Positions 32,739 to 41,783 of a stretch of DNA of 64,000 nucleotides are shown here, piece by piece. The notes beneath the pieces are model-generated. The model worked only from the letters and a program-made list of their open reading frames with translations, was not told the origin of the DNA and made no database searches. The position numbers and the translations under genes were made by a program. Numbering within the stretch: position 1 is the stretch's first letter; every line of letters begins with the position of its first letter. The DNA is from Paenalicyclobacillus cellulosilyticus (GTDB taxonomy: Bacteria > Bacillota > Bacilli > Alicyclobacillales > Alicyclobacillaceae): positions 1 through 64,000 of the forward strand of contig NZ_BMOY01000004.1 of NCBI RefSeq assembly GCF_014647315.1, in the 5' to 3' direction.

Positions 32739-34073
32739 TCAGCGAATCCCGTTGGCTGCAATGACGTCCCGGTACCACAGCGCGCTCGCCTTGGGAATGC
32801 GCGTCTGGGTCGCGTAGTCGACGTAGACCAACCCGAACCGTTTCGAGTAACCGAACGCCCATTCGAAGTTGTCCATGAACGACCAGACAAAATACCCTTG
32901 CAGGTTCCCGCCTTCCTGGATAAACCGATGGGCCGCCGCGAAGTGGTCGCGCAGATACGCTATCCGCTCCGGATCGTCCACGCGGCCGTCCACGACCCGG
33001 TCCGGGTACGCCGCCCCGTTCTCCGTGATGTAGAGCGGCAATCCCGTGTATTCACGCCGCAGGCGCGTGAGGAGCCGGTACAGGGACTCGGGATGAACCT
33101 CCCAGCCCATATCCGTGACCGGTCCGGCGGGAGGGACCGGCTTCGGCATACCGTCTTCTCCAGCGCGGACGACGCTGCGGGTGTAATAGTTGACGCCGAG
33201 GAAGTCGATGGGCCGCCGGATGATATCCAGATCGTCCGCGTGCACGAAATCGAACGGGCCGGCCTGCTCGGTATAGATTTCCACCATATCCGCAGGGTAC
33301 GACCCGCGGAAGATGGGATCAAGAAACCACCGGTTGGCGTTGCCGTCCGAAATCTGCGCAGCCCGCAGGTCCGCAGGATCTTCAGACGCTGCATCCACCA
33401 CGGTGAGGTTGAGCGTGATCCCGATGCGTCCGGAGAGCCCCGCCTCCCGGTATGCCTGCACCGTTCTGCCGTGGGACAACAGCACATGATGAGCCACCTG
33501 CAAGGCCTCGCGCAGGTCCCGGTGACCGGGGGCATGCTGGCCCAACCAATGGCTGAGGAACGAAACACACCAGGGCTCGTTGTGCGTGATCCACAGCGGC
33601 ACGACATCTCCCAGCTCACGGAACAGGGTGTTCGCGTATTCCACAAAGTAGTCCACGCTGCGCCGGTTCGCCCATCCGCCCTCGTCCTGAATCCACTGCG
33701 GCAGGTCCCAATGGTAGATGGTCGCAACGGGCAATATCCCATGCTGGTGCAGCGTGTCCACCAAACGCTTGTAAAAGTCTGTTCCTTTCGGGTTGTAACG
33801 GCCTTTCTCAGGGAAGATGCGCGGCCAGGCAATCGAGAAGCGATACGCCTGCATGCCGAGTTCCTTCATCAGGCGCACGTCCTCCGGATAGCGGTGGTAG
33901 TGGTCACACGCCACATCCCCGGTATCGCCGTTCAACACCTTGCCCGGGGTCTTCGCAAACGTGTCCCAGATGGACGGCCCGCGGCCGTCTTCCTGGGCGG
34001 CGCCTTCGACCTGGTACGCCGCGGTCGCGGTCCCCCACAGAAAGCCTTCCGGAAATCTGAGTTCGCCGTTCAT
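32739..34073 (-). CDS. GH1 beta-glycosidase
   Basis: A 444-residue cytoplasmic beta-glucosidase. N-terminal FPEGFLWGTATAAYQVEGA is typical GH1. The acid/base is E166 in THNEPW and the nucleophile is E351 in ITENGA; the substrate-binding WSFMDNFEWAFGYSKRFG is present. No signal peptide. It would hydrolyse beta-linked disaccharides or aryl glycosides brought in by the transporter encoded upstream. It is the last gene after the SBP-permease-ATPase genes; the 121-bp gap before it carries a hairpin (34149-34184) that could reduce transcription. Sugar specificity is inferred only. Confidence 0.95.
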   Translation of the reverse strand: MNGELRFPEGFLWGTATAAYQVEGAAQEDGRGPSIWDTFAKTPGKVLNGDTGDVACDHYHRYPEDVRLMKELGMQAYRFSIAWPRIFPEKGRYNPKGTDFYKRLVDTLHQHGILPVATIYHWDLPQWIQDEGGWANRRSVDYFVEYANTLFRELGDVVPLWITHNEPWCVSFLSHWLGQHAPGHRDLREALQVAHHVLLSHGRTVQAYREAGLSGRIGITLNLTVVDAASEDPADLRAAQISDGNANRWFLDPIFRGSYPADMVEIYTEQAGPFDFVHADDLDIIRRPIDFLGVNYYTRSVVRAGEDGMPKPVPPAGPVTDMGWEVHPESLYRLLTRLRREYTGLPLYITENGAAYPDRVVDGRVDDPERIAYLRDHFAAAHRFIQEGGNLQGYFVWSFMDNFEWAFGYSKRFGLVYVDYATQTRIPKASALWYRDVIAANGIR

Positions 34074-34148
34074 GCATCCGCCTCCTGCCTGATCTCATCC
34101 TGACGGCTCGACGGCCGCACAGGGCGGCATCATGCGCGGGGCTCCGCC

Positions 34149-34184
34149 CGTGGCCGCCACGTCTGACCGAACTTTGCGGCCACG
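34149..34184 (-). other. Inter-cistronic hairpin before the GH1 gene
   Basis: CGTGGCCGC and GCGGCCACG form a perfect 9-bp stem with an 18-base loop, without a T-tract. It may stabilise the mRNA end or lower expression downstream. Confidence 0.5.
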
Positions 34185-34194
34185 TGCGGCAGCG

Positions 34195-35163
34195 TCATGA
34201 CGTCACATGATGACACGCCACCGTGTGTTCGGGTGTCACCGCGACGACCGGCGGCTCGACCTCGTGACACTCCGAGGTCGCGAGCGGACACCGTTCCGCG
34301 AACGGACACCCTTTGCGATCCGCCGCCAAGTTCGGCGCCCGGTTGCTCGTCTCCGGCAGCTTGCCGCGGTGCCCGCTGCCCGGCGTCGCCGCCAACAACA
34401 GCCGGGTGTACGGATGGGACGGGTTGCGGATCAGGTCGTCGGACGGCGCCGTCTCCATCACCCGCCCGCCGTACAACACCATGATCCGGTCGCCGAAGTA
34501 GCGTGCGGAAGCCAAATCGTGCGTGATGTACAGGTACGCTAAGTTGAACGCCGCGCGCAGGTCATCCATCAGCTTCAGCACACCGGCGCGGATCGATACG
34601 TCGAGCATCGAGATGGGCTCGTCGGCCACCAAGAACCGGGGGCTGACCGCCAACGCCCGCGCGATGGCCACGCGCTGCCGCTGGCCGCCGGACAACTCGT
34701 GCGGGTATTTCAACCGGATATCCTTCGTCGGCGTGAGCCCCACCCGCTCGAGCAGCTCGTCAATCCGGTCGCCGAGTTCCTTGCCGCGCAAGCGATGGTG
34801 CTTGCGCAGCGGGTACGACAGGTGCGCTTCAATCGTGCGCGCCGGATTGAGCGAGCTGAACGGGTCCTGAAAGACCATCTGCACGTTGCGGCGGTACTGG
34901 GCGAGCGCGCGCCCCTTGACGCGGGTGACGTCTTGGCCGTCAAACAAAATGCTGCCTGCACTCGGCGTGACAATCCGCAGCAGCGTCCTGGCAATGGTCG
35001 ACTTGCCTGAACCCGATTCTCCCACGAGCGCCAAGACCTCGCCCGGCCGGATGCCGAACGACACATGGTCCACCGGTTGGATGACGGTCCGTTTCCCATG
35101 ATCCCGAATGGGGAAGCGGACGACGAGATCGCGCACTTCAATCAGTTGGCTCGCCTCAGACAT
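34195..35163 (-). CDS. Opp-type ABC transporter ATP-binding protein (OppF-like), oligosaccharide-linked
   Basis: A 322-residue ATPase. Walker A GESGSGKST, signature LSGGQRQRVAIARAL, Walker B RFLVADEPISMLD and switch YITHDLASA are intact. The C-terminal HPYTRLLLAATPG and CPFAERCP segment place it in OppF/DppF. The start at 35163 (MSEASQ) overlaps the upstream ATPase gene by 8 bases. It belongs to an importer encoded with a GH1 enzyme and LacI regulators, so the cargo is probably an oligosaccharide rather than a peptide, as in the cellobiose and xyloglucan importers of the Opp family. Confidence 0.9.
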   Translation of the reverse strand: MSEASQLIEVRDLVVRFPIRDHGKRTVIQPVDHVSFGIRPGEVLALVGESGSGKSTIARTLLRIVTPSAGSILFDGQDVTRVKGRALAQYRRNVQMVFQDPFSSLNPARTIEAHLSYPLRKHHRLRGKELGDRIDELLERVGLTPTKDIRLKYPHELSGGQRQRVAIARALAVSPRFLVADEPISMLDVSIRAGVLKLMDDLRAAFNLAYLYITHDLASARYFGDRIMVLYGGRVMETAPSDDLIRNPSHPYTRLLLAATPGSGHRGKLPETSNRAPNLAADRKGCPFAERCPLATSECHEVEPPVVAVTPEHTVACHHVTS

Positions 35164-36163
35164 GTTGCGCCTCCCGTTGCGGCTTGAATAAATGGCACTC
35201 GATGAGTCCGTGCTCAGACGGATACTGCGGCGGCCGCGCCTGCCGGCACTCCTCGGTCGCGTACGGGCAACGCGGGTGGAATGCGCACCCGGACGGCAAC
35301 TCCATGAGATTCGGCGGATTGCCCGGGATCCCTTCAATGACCACCTGCTCCGCCGTCAAGTGCGGAATGGCCCGGATCAAACCCTCTGTGTACGGGTGAT
35401 GCCGATACCCGTCCGCCAGCGTCTCGCTGTCCGTGACCTCGACAATGCGCCCGGCGTACATGATGGCCACCCGTGACGCGAGCTCCGCCACCAAGCTGAA
35501 GTCGTGGCTGATGAAAAGGATGGCGAATTTCTCCCGCTGCTGGATCTCACGGATCTCATCCAGAATCGACCGCTGCACCACGACGTCGAGCGCGGTGGTC
35601 GGTTCGTCCATGATCACCAGGTCAGGTTGCAGCGCGATGGCGATGGCGATGACCACCCGCTGCCGCATCCCGCCCGAAAGCTCATGCGGATAGCTCTTGA
35701 GATGCTTCGCATCGATGCGCACCAGTTCCAGCAGTTCCCGCGCCCGCGCCAACGCCCGCTCCCGGCTCCAATCCGGCTGGTGGGCGAGCAGGGTGTCGAC
35801 AATCTGCGTCTCCACCGTCATCACCGGATTGAGGGCGTTCATCGCGCTCTGAAAGACCATGGACATCTTCTTCCAACGAAACGATCGCAACTCCGCCGGG
35901 GTGAGGGCGTACACGTCTTGACCCGCGACGCGCACGCGTCCCTTCGTCACCACCGCATCCCCTTTGAGCAGCCGCATGACCGCAAACGCGAGCGTCGACT
36001 TGCCCGATCCCGACTCGCCCACGAGGCCGAGGATCTCCTGTTCATGCACCGTCAGGTTGACGTCGCTCACCGCGTGCACCAGGCTGTTTGGCGTTTCATA
36101 CCCAACCGACAAATCCTCTATCTCCAAGACAGGACGGCGGAGGGCGTTATGATTGTGCGGCAT
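35156..36163 (-). CDS. Opp-type ABC transporter ATP-binding protein (OppD-like), oligosaccharide-linked
   Basis: A 335-residue ATPase. The ATG at 36163 follows AAGGAGG. Walker A GESGSGKST, signature [14 protein letters not shown], Walker [13 protein letters not shown] and switch FISHDFSLV are present, with the C-terminal HPYTEGLIRAIPHL and CAFHPRCP. It pairs with the OppF-like subunit. The start overlaps the permease gene upstream by 17 bases. Position in the operon: SBP, two permeases, then this. Confidence 0.9.
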   Translation of the reverse strand: MPHNHNALRRPVLEIEDLSVGYETPNSLVHAVSDVNLTVHEQEILGLVGESGSGKSTLAFAVMRLLKGDAVVTKGRVRVAGQDVYALTPAELRSFRWKKMSMVFQSAMNALNPVMTVETQIVDTLLAHQPDWSRERALARARELLELVRIDAKHLKSYPHELSGGMRQRVVIAIAIALQPDLVIMDEPTTALDVVVQRSILDEIREIQQREKFAILFISHDFSLVAELASRVAIMYAGRIVEVTDSETLADGYRHHPYTEGLIRAIPHLTAEQVVIEGIPGNPPNLMELPSGCAFHPRCPYATEECRQARPPQYPSEHGLIECHLFKPQREAQHV

Positions 36164-37112
36164 GCTGCAGCCCTCCTTCCAGGACATGCGTTTTGCGCGC
36201 CCGGCGCTTCACACGCAGGCGCGGATTCGCGATCTGGTCGACCGCGAAGTTCATCAGGGTCAGGCTGGTGCAGACGAGGGCGATGGCCAAACCAGGCGGC
36301 ACAAACCACCACCATGCGCCAATCATCAGCGCCGCACCGTTTTGCGCCCACATGAGGATGGTGCCCCAGCTGTCGGACGCCACGTCCTCGAAACCAAGGT
36401 AGGCCAACCCTGATTCCGCGAGGATGGCGCCCAGGCACGAGTAAATCAGGTTGCCGGCGATGATGGACACCATGTTCGGCAGGATCTCCGCGAACATGAT
36501 CCGGAGCGACCCCGCCCCGGAGAGTTTGGCGGCGAGCACGAAATCACGGTTGGCAAGCGAGAGCGTGACCGACCGGAACACGCGCGCCCCCCATGCCCAA
36601 CCGGTGAGGGCGATGATGAGGCCGTTGAGCACCGGCGTGGTGTTCTTCAAGTACGACTCAATCAGAATGAGCAGGGCCAAGCCAGGCAAAACCAAAAAGA
36701 TGTTGCACAAGGCGTTGAGCACCGCGTCGACCCATCCGCCTTTGAGCCCGGCATACACCCCGATGAGAAACGCGATCAACGTCGAGACTACCGCCGCGCC
36801 GACACCGACGGACAGCGACGTCCGGGTACCCCAGACAAATTGGGAGAAGATGTCCTGCCCGGTGTTCGTCGTGCCGAACAGGTGCTGCCACGACGGCGGC
36901 TGTGACGGCATGAACGTCGACGCGTGCGGATCGTACGGCGCGATGAGCGGGGCAAAGATGCCGACAAGCACAAACACCGAAAAGATGATGAGGCCGGTCA
37001 GCGCCTTCGGATCGCGAATGAACGCAGAGAAGATGCTCCGCCGCCTCACCTTGTCCTGACGGTCCAGGGGACCTGCGGCTTCCTGTACCTTCGCAGCGAT
37101 GCGGCTGCTCAT
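36147..37112 (-). CDS. Opp-type ABC transporter permease (OppC-like)
   Basis: A 321-residue permease with about six spans. The N-terminal APYDPHASTF and LFGTTNTGQDIFSQFVWGTR are OppC-type. The EAA loop is FVLAAKLSGAGSLRIMFAEILPN. The C-terminus ANPRLRVKRRARKTHVLEGG carries a basic tail. The ATG follows GGGAGG and shares a 4-base ATGA overlap with the upstream permease. With the OppB-like protein it forms the channel of the sugar-linked importer. Confidence 0.9.
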   Translation of the reverse strand: MSSRIAAKVQEAAGPLDRQDKVRRRSIFSAFIRDPKALTGLIIFSVFVLVGIFAPLIAPYDPHASTFMPSQPPSWQHLFGTTNTGQDIFSQFVWGTRTSLSVGVGAAVVSTLIAFLIGVYAGLKGGWVDAVLNALCNIFLVLPGLALLILIESYLKNTTPVLNGLIIALTGWAWGARVFRSVTLSLANRDFVLAAKLSGAGSLRIMFAEILPNMVSIIAGNLIYSCLGAILAESGLAYLGFEDVASDSWGTILMWAQNGAALMIGAWWWFVPPGLAIALVCTSLTLMNFAVDQIANPRLRVKRRARKTHVLEGGLQHAAQS

Positions 37113-38101
37113 GACGTCGCCCCCCTCCTTCTCGCCCGCGGGTCGAGGCGGCCGTAGATCATATCGACGATAAAGTTGATGACGAGCGTGGCCACCGCGA
37201 TGATGAGGAACATCCCCTGGATCAGCGGATAGTCCTCACTGGTCACGGCATTGGTCAATTGATACCCGATACCCGGATAGGAGAAGACCTGTTCAATCAA
37301 GATCTGGCCGCCGATGATGGTCGACAGCGCAATGGCGATGGACGTCACCTGCGGCAAGAGAGCATTGCGCGCTGCGTACGCAAAGATGAGCCGCCGCGTC
37401 GGGATGCCTTTCGCTTCGGCAAACACCACGTAGTCCTCGCCGAGCGTCATGATCATGTTGTTGCGCATGCCGACAATCCAGCCGCTGACGCTGCCCAGGA
37501 ACACGACGAGAAACGGCAGAAAGCCGTGATAGAGCACGCTGAGGATGAAACGCCCGTTGAACCCCGGCGTCACATCGTCGCCGTACGCGTGGGCTGTAGG
37601 AAACCAGTTATGCAGGAAGCCTGCGAAATACAAGAGAATCAGACCGAGCCAGAAACCTGGAATGGACTGGAAGAACATGGTGCCAATCGGCAGAATGGCA
37701 TCCGCCTTGCTGCCGCGCCGCCACGCGATCCAGATGCCCGCCAGGGTGCCGAGCACCACCGCGACCAACCAAGCCACGCCGAGCAGGCCGATGGTCCAAG
37801 GCAGGCTCTGCCGGATGATGGCGGACACCGGCGTGGGATAAAACGTGTACGACAGCCCGAGATGGCCGGTCACCATGCTGCGCAGGTAGTCGAAATACTG
37901 GACAATCATCGGTTTGTCCGACGCCATCCCCATCTCGATTTCCAGGGCATGCAGGGCCTGCGGCGGCATGCGCCCCTGGAACTTCGCCATCATGATGGCG
38001 GCAGGATTCCCCGGCATCAGGCGCGGCAGGATGAAATTGAGCGTGATGGCCGCCCAGATGGAGACCACCAGAAACAACAGCCGGTTCAGTACATAACGCA
38101 C
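37109..38101 (-). CDS. Opp-type ABC transporter permease (OppB-like)
   Basis: A 330-residue permease. The GTG at 38101 follows GGAGGG. N-terminal RYVLNRLLFLVVSIWAAITLNF, the LGLSYTFYPTPV region, and the EAA loop YVVFAEAKGIPTRRLIFAYAARN define it. Compared with dipeptide OppB proteins the segment after the first helix (PGNPAAIMMAKF) and the LHNWFPTAHAYGDD insert resemble sugar-linked Opp systems. It overlaps the next permease by 4 bases. Confidence 0.9.
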   Translation of the reverse strand: MRYVLNRLLFLVVSIWAAITLNFILPRLMPGNPAAIMMAKFQGRMPPQALHALEIEMGMASDKPMIVQYFDYLRSMVTGHLGLSYTFYPTPVSAIIRQSLPWTIGLLGVAWLVAVVLGTLAGIWIAWRRGSKADAILPIGTMFFQSIPGFWLGLILLYFAGFLHNWFPTAHAYGDDVTPGFNGRFILSVLYHGFLPFLVVFLGSVSGWIVGMRNNMIMTLGEDYVVFAEAKGIPTRRLIFAYAARNALLPQVTSIAIALSTIIGGQILIEQVFSYPGIGYQLTNAVTSEDYPLIQGMFLIIAVATLVINFIVDMIYGRLDPRARRRGATS

Positions 38102-38234
38102 GAAAGACCCTCCTCGACGACCGGCTTGATGGACCCGCAAGACAGGATGAACCCGCGGTTGGAACCAACCCCATCCGCGGATCAGACAAAGGGCGGGTGC
38201 GACCCCGCCCCGTTTTCCGCGCCGTTTGGTGCGC

Positions 38235-39884
38235 TCACTGCACAGGCTTCAGGTGCATGAGCACAATCGCCTGCGCGTAGTTCTGCCACGGTGCCGGGTT
38301 GATCCACGGGTTCTGCGGCGTCGGGAAGCCGGTGTACTTGGCGTCCCGGTATTCGAACCAAACCGGCCCGTAGAACAGCGGAATGCTCGGCAGGTTGTCC
38401 ATCATGAAGCGCTCCAGCTTGTAGATATCCTTCTTCTGCTGGGCTTCGGAGCTGGTCTGCGAGAAGTCGGCCAAGATGGCGTCGACTTCCTTCGAGCTGA
38501 GCTGCTCGACGTTGTAGTTGCCGTGCGTGTCGAGCATGTTGTAGTACAGGAAGTACGGCGTCGGGCCCGTATTGGTCCAGGAGATAGCCAGGTCGTAGTT
38601 CTTCTTGGCGCCGCCCAGGTCGCTGTTGTACGCCCCGAGCTGCTGCTCCTGCACCGTCACCTGGATGCCGATCTTCTTGAGGTCCTGCTGGATGAGCTGT
38701 GCACATGTATCCCAGTCGGTCCAGCCTGCGACCACCTTGAGCGTGAACGACAGCGGCTTGCCGTTCTTCTCGTAGATCCCTTGCGCGTTCTTCTTGAAGC
38801 CCGCCTGCTGCAGGATCTTCTCCGCTTGCTGCGGGTTGTACTGCGGTTGCGTCTTGCTCTTCGGCAGGCTGGGATCAAGCCACGCAGCGTTGTTCGGCAG
38901 CACAAGGCCCGTCAGACTGGCCGGCTTCGTGTAGCCGTACTCCGCCTTGTTCGCCAAGGCGTTGCGGTCGATGGCGAGCGAGATGGCCTGGCGCACCGGC
39001 AACTGCGACAAGAGCGGGTTCTTGAGGTTGGTGTAGAGCATGATGACGTTGCCGGGCGGGAAGAAGTAATGGTTGTGCTTCGGGTCGCGGCTGACGAACA
39101 GCTTGTCGATCTGCGGGATGAACATGCCGTCCCAGTCGACCTTGCCCATCGCCAGCGCCATGTTGCCCGCGTCGTTGCCGGAGTAAGCCGGGAAGTCGAC
39201 GACCGGCACCGGCGGCTTGCCTCCCCAGTAATTCGGGTTGGCGTTGTACTTGTAATCCTGCGGCGTGAACGACCCCAACGTGTACGGGCCCGTGCCGACC
39301 GGCTTGGTGACCGTCACCTTGGTCGGATCGCCCAGCTTGCTCCAAATGTGCTTCGGCACGATGAACTGCGACAATACATACGCCGCAAACGGAACATTGG
39401 CGGTCTTGAACTGGAACACGACCGCGTTCTTGCCCTTCGCCGTCACGGACGCCAACTGGGTCCAGATGCCCGCCGTATCGGCGGCAGGATACTTCTTCAA
39501 CTCCTGGAAGGTGAAGACGACGTCATCCGAGGTAAACGGCTGCCCGTCGCTCCATTTGGCGTTGCTGCGCAACTGCACCGTCAAGGTCTTGTTGCCGTTG
39601 CTCCAGGTGTACTTGGTGCCGAGCAACGAGAAGGTTTTGCCGCTCACGTTGTCCAAGTAAAACAGCGGCTCGTAAATGAGGCCGAGTGTTCCGTAGTTGC
39701 CGCCGTTGTTGCTGGCGGTGAACGGATTGAAGTTGTACTGGAAGTTGCCGTTCGGCGACGGCACGACCACGAGCGGCTGCGGATTGGCCGCCGAAGCCAC
39801 GGTCGGCAGCGCGGCGCCCGCCGCCAGCGTGGAAGCCGCGAGCGACGCCAACGTCGCCACGCGCCAGGTCATCTTTTTCACCAC
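38235..39884 (-). CDS. Extracellular solute-binding protein, family 5 (oligosaccharide-linked)
   Basis: A 549-residue exported protein of the DppA/OppA class. A GTG at 39884 is set by AAGGGGG 8 bases upstream. The signal peptide is TLASLAASTLAAGAA followed by VASAANPQ, an AxA-type cleavage site. There is no lipobox cysteine, which is unusual for a Gram-positive binding protein; it may be released or held by other means. Family 5 blocks are present: LTVQLRSNAKWSDGQPFTSDDVVFTF, GTGPYTL and ALAMGKVDWDG. Aromatic-rich ligand pocket regions suggest a sugar, but that is inference. It is the first gene of the importer operon. Confidence 0.9.
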   Translation of the reverse strand: MVKKMTWRVATLASLAASTLAAGAALPTVASAANPQPLVVVPSPNGNFQYNFNPFTASNNGGNYGTLGLIYEPLFYLDNVSGKTFSLLGTKYTWSNGNKTLTVQLRSNAKWSDGQPFTSDDVVFTFQELKKYPAADTAGIWTQLASVTAKGKNAVVFQFKTANVPFAAYVLSQFIVPKHIWSKLGDPTKVTVTKPVGTGPYTLGSFTPQDYKYNANPNYWGGKPPVPVVDFPAYSGNDAGNMALAMGKVDWDGMFIPQIDKLFVSRDPKHNHYFFPPGNVIMLYTNLKNPLLSQLPVRQAISLAIDRNALANKAEYGYTKPASLTGLVLPNNAAWLDPSLPKSKTQPQYNPQQAEKILQQAGFKKNAQGIYEKNGKPLSFTLKVVAGWTDWDTCAQLIQQDLKKIGIQVTVQEQQLGAYNSDLGGAKKNYDLAISWTNTGPTPYFLYYNMLDTHGNYNVEQLSSKEVDAILADFSQTSSEAQQKKDIYKLERFMMDNLPSIPLFYGPVWFEYRDAKYTGFPTPQNPWINPAPWQNYAQAIVLMHLKPVQ

Positions 39885-40458
39885 AATGCCATCCCCCTTC
39901 ATCTTGTCACCTTCATGTCCAGACAAGTTTTCGTGGCGCGAACATGTTTCGCGAACCACGGAATTCCGGAACACGACGCTTCCCCGCACCTGCCGAGCGC
40001 GGCATGCCTTGTCGGTTGCAACCGCTTGCGCCCGGCCGACATCCCCCCTTTCCCGAACCTCCTTGGCCAGGTCAATACCCGCCTCCCGCCCACCGCACAA
40101 AATGAAACCGCTCACACGGGTGGTCACACGAGGGAGAGGTGAAATGACGCTGGCATCCATGCGCTGTCATCATGGGACCGTAAGCGCTTGACCGTGGTTT
40201 CCCCTCTCCGCTTGGGTCTTCTAAATTCGATCCATTCTACGCGTGCGGCGAATTTCCTGCCGGCCATCGCGAGGAGACAAAAATTTCGTTGAACCAGCTC
40301 ACTTTCGAGTTCGCTTTCGGGGTGCAACCCGCGCATGCATTGCGCACGCATCCACGCGAAGCGAGGGTTTTCACGCACCCCTGACTCGCCGCCCATCCGG
40401 CGCTCCCTCCCCGCCAGCTTCGCACCTCATTTATCTGCGCCGTCACCGCTGCCCCATC
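39885..40458. other. Regulatory region upstream of the binding-protein gene
   Basis: About 570 bp between the divergently spaced LacI remnant (end at 40459) and the binding-protein start. It contains the operator-like site at 40179-40193. No convincing sigma-A pair was found on the minus strand, and no coding gene is supported. Confidence 0.4.
40179..40193. promoter_or_regulatory. LacI-type operator (AAGCGCTT core)
   Basis: CGTAAGCGCTTGACC has a perfect AAGCGCTT palindrome. It lies about 300 bp upstream of the binding-protein start and matches sites before the LacI gene and the arabinofuranosidase gene. Confidence 0.6.
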
Positions 40459-41487
40459 TCACCCGCCGACCGGAGCCTTGCGGCACACCGCGACCGATTG
40501 GCGCACCACCAACTCCGTCGGAATCTGGAGCACCGGCGGGACAGCGTAAGGGTCCTGAATCATTTGGATGAGCGCTTGGGCTGCCATCTCGCCCAACTTC
40601 CGGCGCTCCTGGCGCACGGTCGTCAAAGGCGGTTGGGTGGCGGCGGCCACCGGCAGGTCGTCATACCCGATGACCGAAATGTCCTCCCCCACCGCCAGGC
40701 CTCGTTCGGCAATGGCCCGCATCGCGCCGATGGCCATCATGTCCCCGGCGCAGAAGATGGCCGTGATCTCGGTGTACTCCGCGAGCAGGCGGCGCGCCGA
40801 CTCGTAACCGGAGTCCTCCGAAAAGTCGCCGTTGCACACCCACTCCGGTCGGAACGCCAGGCCGTGCCGCTGCAAGGTCTGCTGATAGCCGATGAGACGG
40901 TCATGACCCGGCTTGGTCGCGAACCGGTCGCCGATAAACGCGATATTGCGGTGCTGCATGGCGATGAGGTATTCGACCGCCTGCACGGCGCCCTCGACGT
41001 TTGTCGACGAAACATACCCGGCACGCGGCCCCAACAGGTCGAGATCGACAGACATGCAGGGGATACGGCTTGCCGCCAGCGCTTCCAAGTCCGGGCTCGT
41101 ACGCCGGACGCCCATCAATGCCACGCCGTCAACCCCGCGCGCACGCGCCCGGTGTTCGTAACTCTGCACCAACGCGCGGCCGGGCGTGTTGGTGAACAAC
41201 AGCACGTCGTAACCCTCCGCCGCGGCCACGCGCTTAAACCCGTACAGCACCTCTTGGAAAAACGGATGTGTCAGGTTGCCGTCCTCATCGACTTCGTAAA
41301 ACACCCCGATGATGTATTAGCGCGTGCGCTGTCCGGCTCGCCGCGGCCCGTCATACCCTAACTCCGCCATAGCCCGGCGGACGCGCCTGCGCGTCTCGTC
41401 GCTGACGTCGGCGTAGCCGTTGAGCACCCGCGATACCGTCGCCGGCGAAACGCCCGCTCGCCGCGCGACGTCCGAAATGGTCGGCAC
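40459..41487 (-). pseudogene. LacI-family transcription regulator broken by an in-frame stop
   Basis: A GTG at 41487 follows GGGGGAGAGG. The N-terminal [30 protein letters not shown] is textbook LacI. At 41317-41319 an in-frame TAA interrupts the frame after GQRTR; the same frame then continues as the periplasmic-binding-like effector domain (VFYEVDEDGNLTHPFFQEVL ... ISVIGYDDLPVAAATQPPLTTV). The hinge between the domains is also short. A restart at 41304 would give an effector domain without DNA binding. The intact paralogue at 41784-42809 is about half identical by eye in this domain (GPRAGYV, TKPGHDRLIG, DISVIG). Confidence 0.8.
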
Positions 41488-41783
41488 CGAAACCTCTCCC
41501 CCCGTCGCGCCCGGCGGCGCCGAAACATTCGTAGATTGCAAAATGAATCAAGGTGTAGTATGAGATTTGTCACCCGCCCGCAAAATCCTTCTTTCATGAT
41601 TCTGACATTTTACGGGTGTCCAGGTGATCTTTTGGATACGGAGATCCATGCATCTCCCGCGGAATGGCGGCCAAGCACCAAGCGAGAAGCCTATGCACCT
41701 GCATGCGCAAGTCAGGGGCAAAGATGAACGAGCGCCAACGGCCTTCGAAAGGTTTTAGGAGGTTCCTTGCCCGGAGTGTTCCA

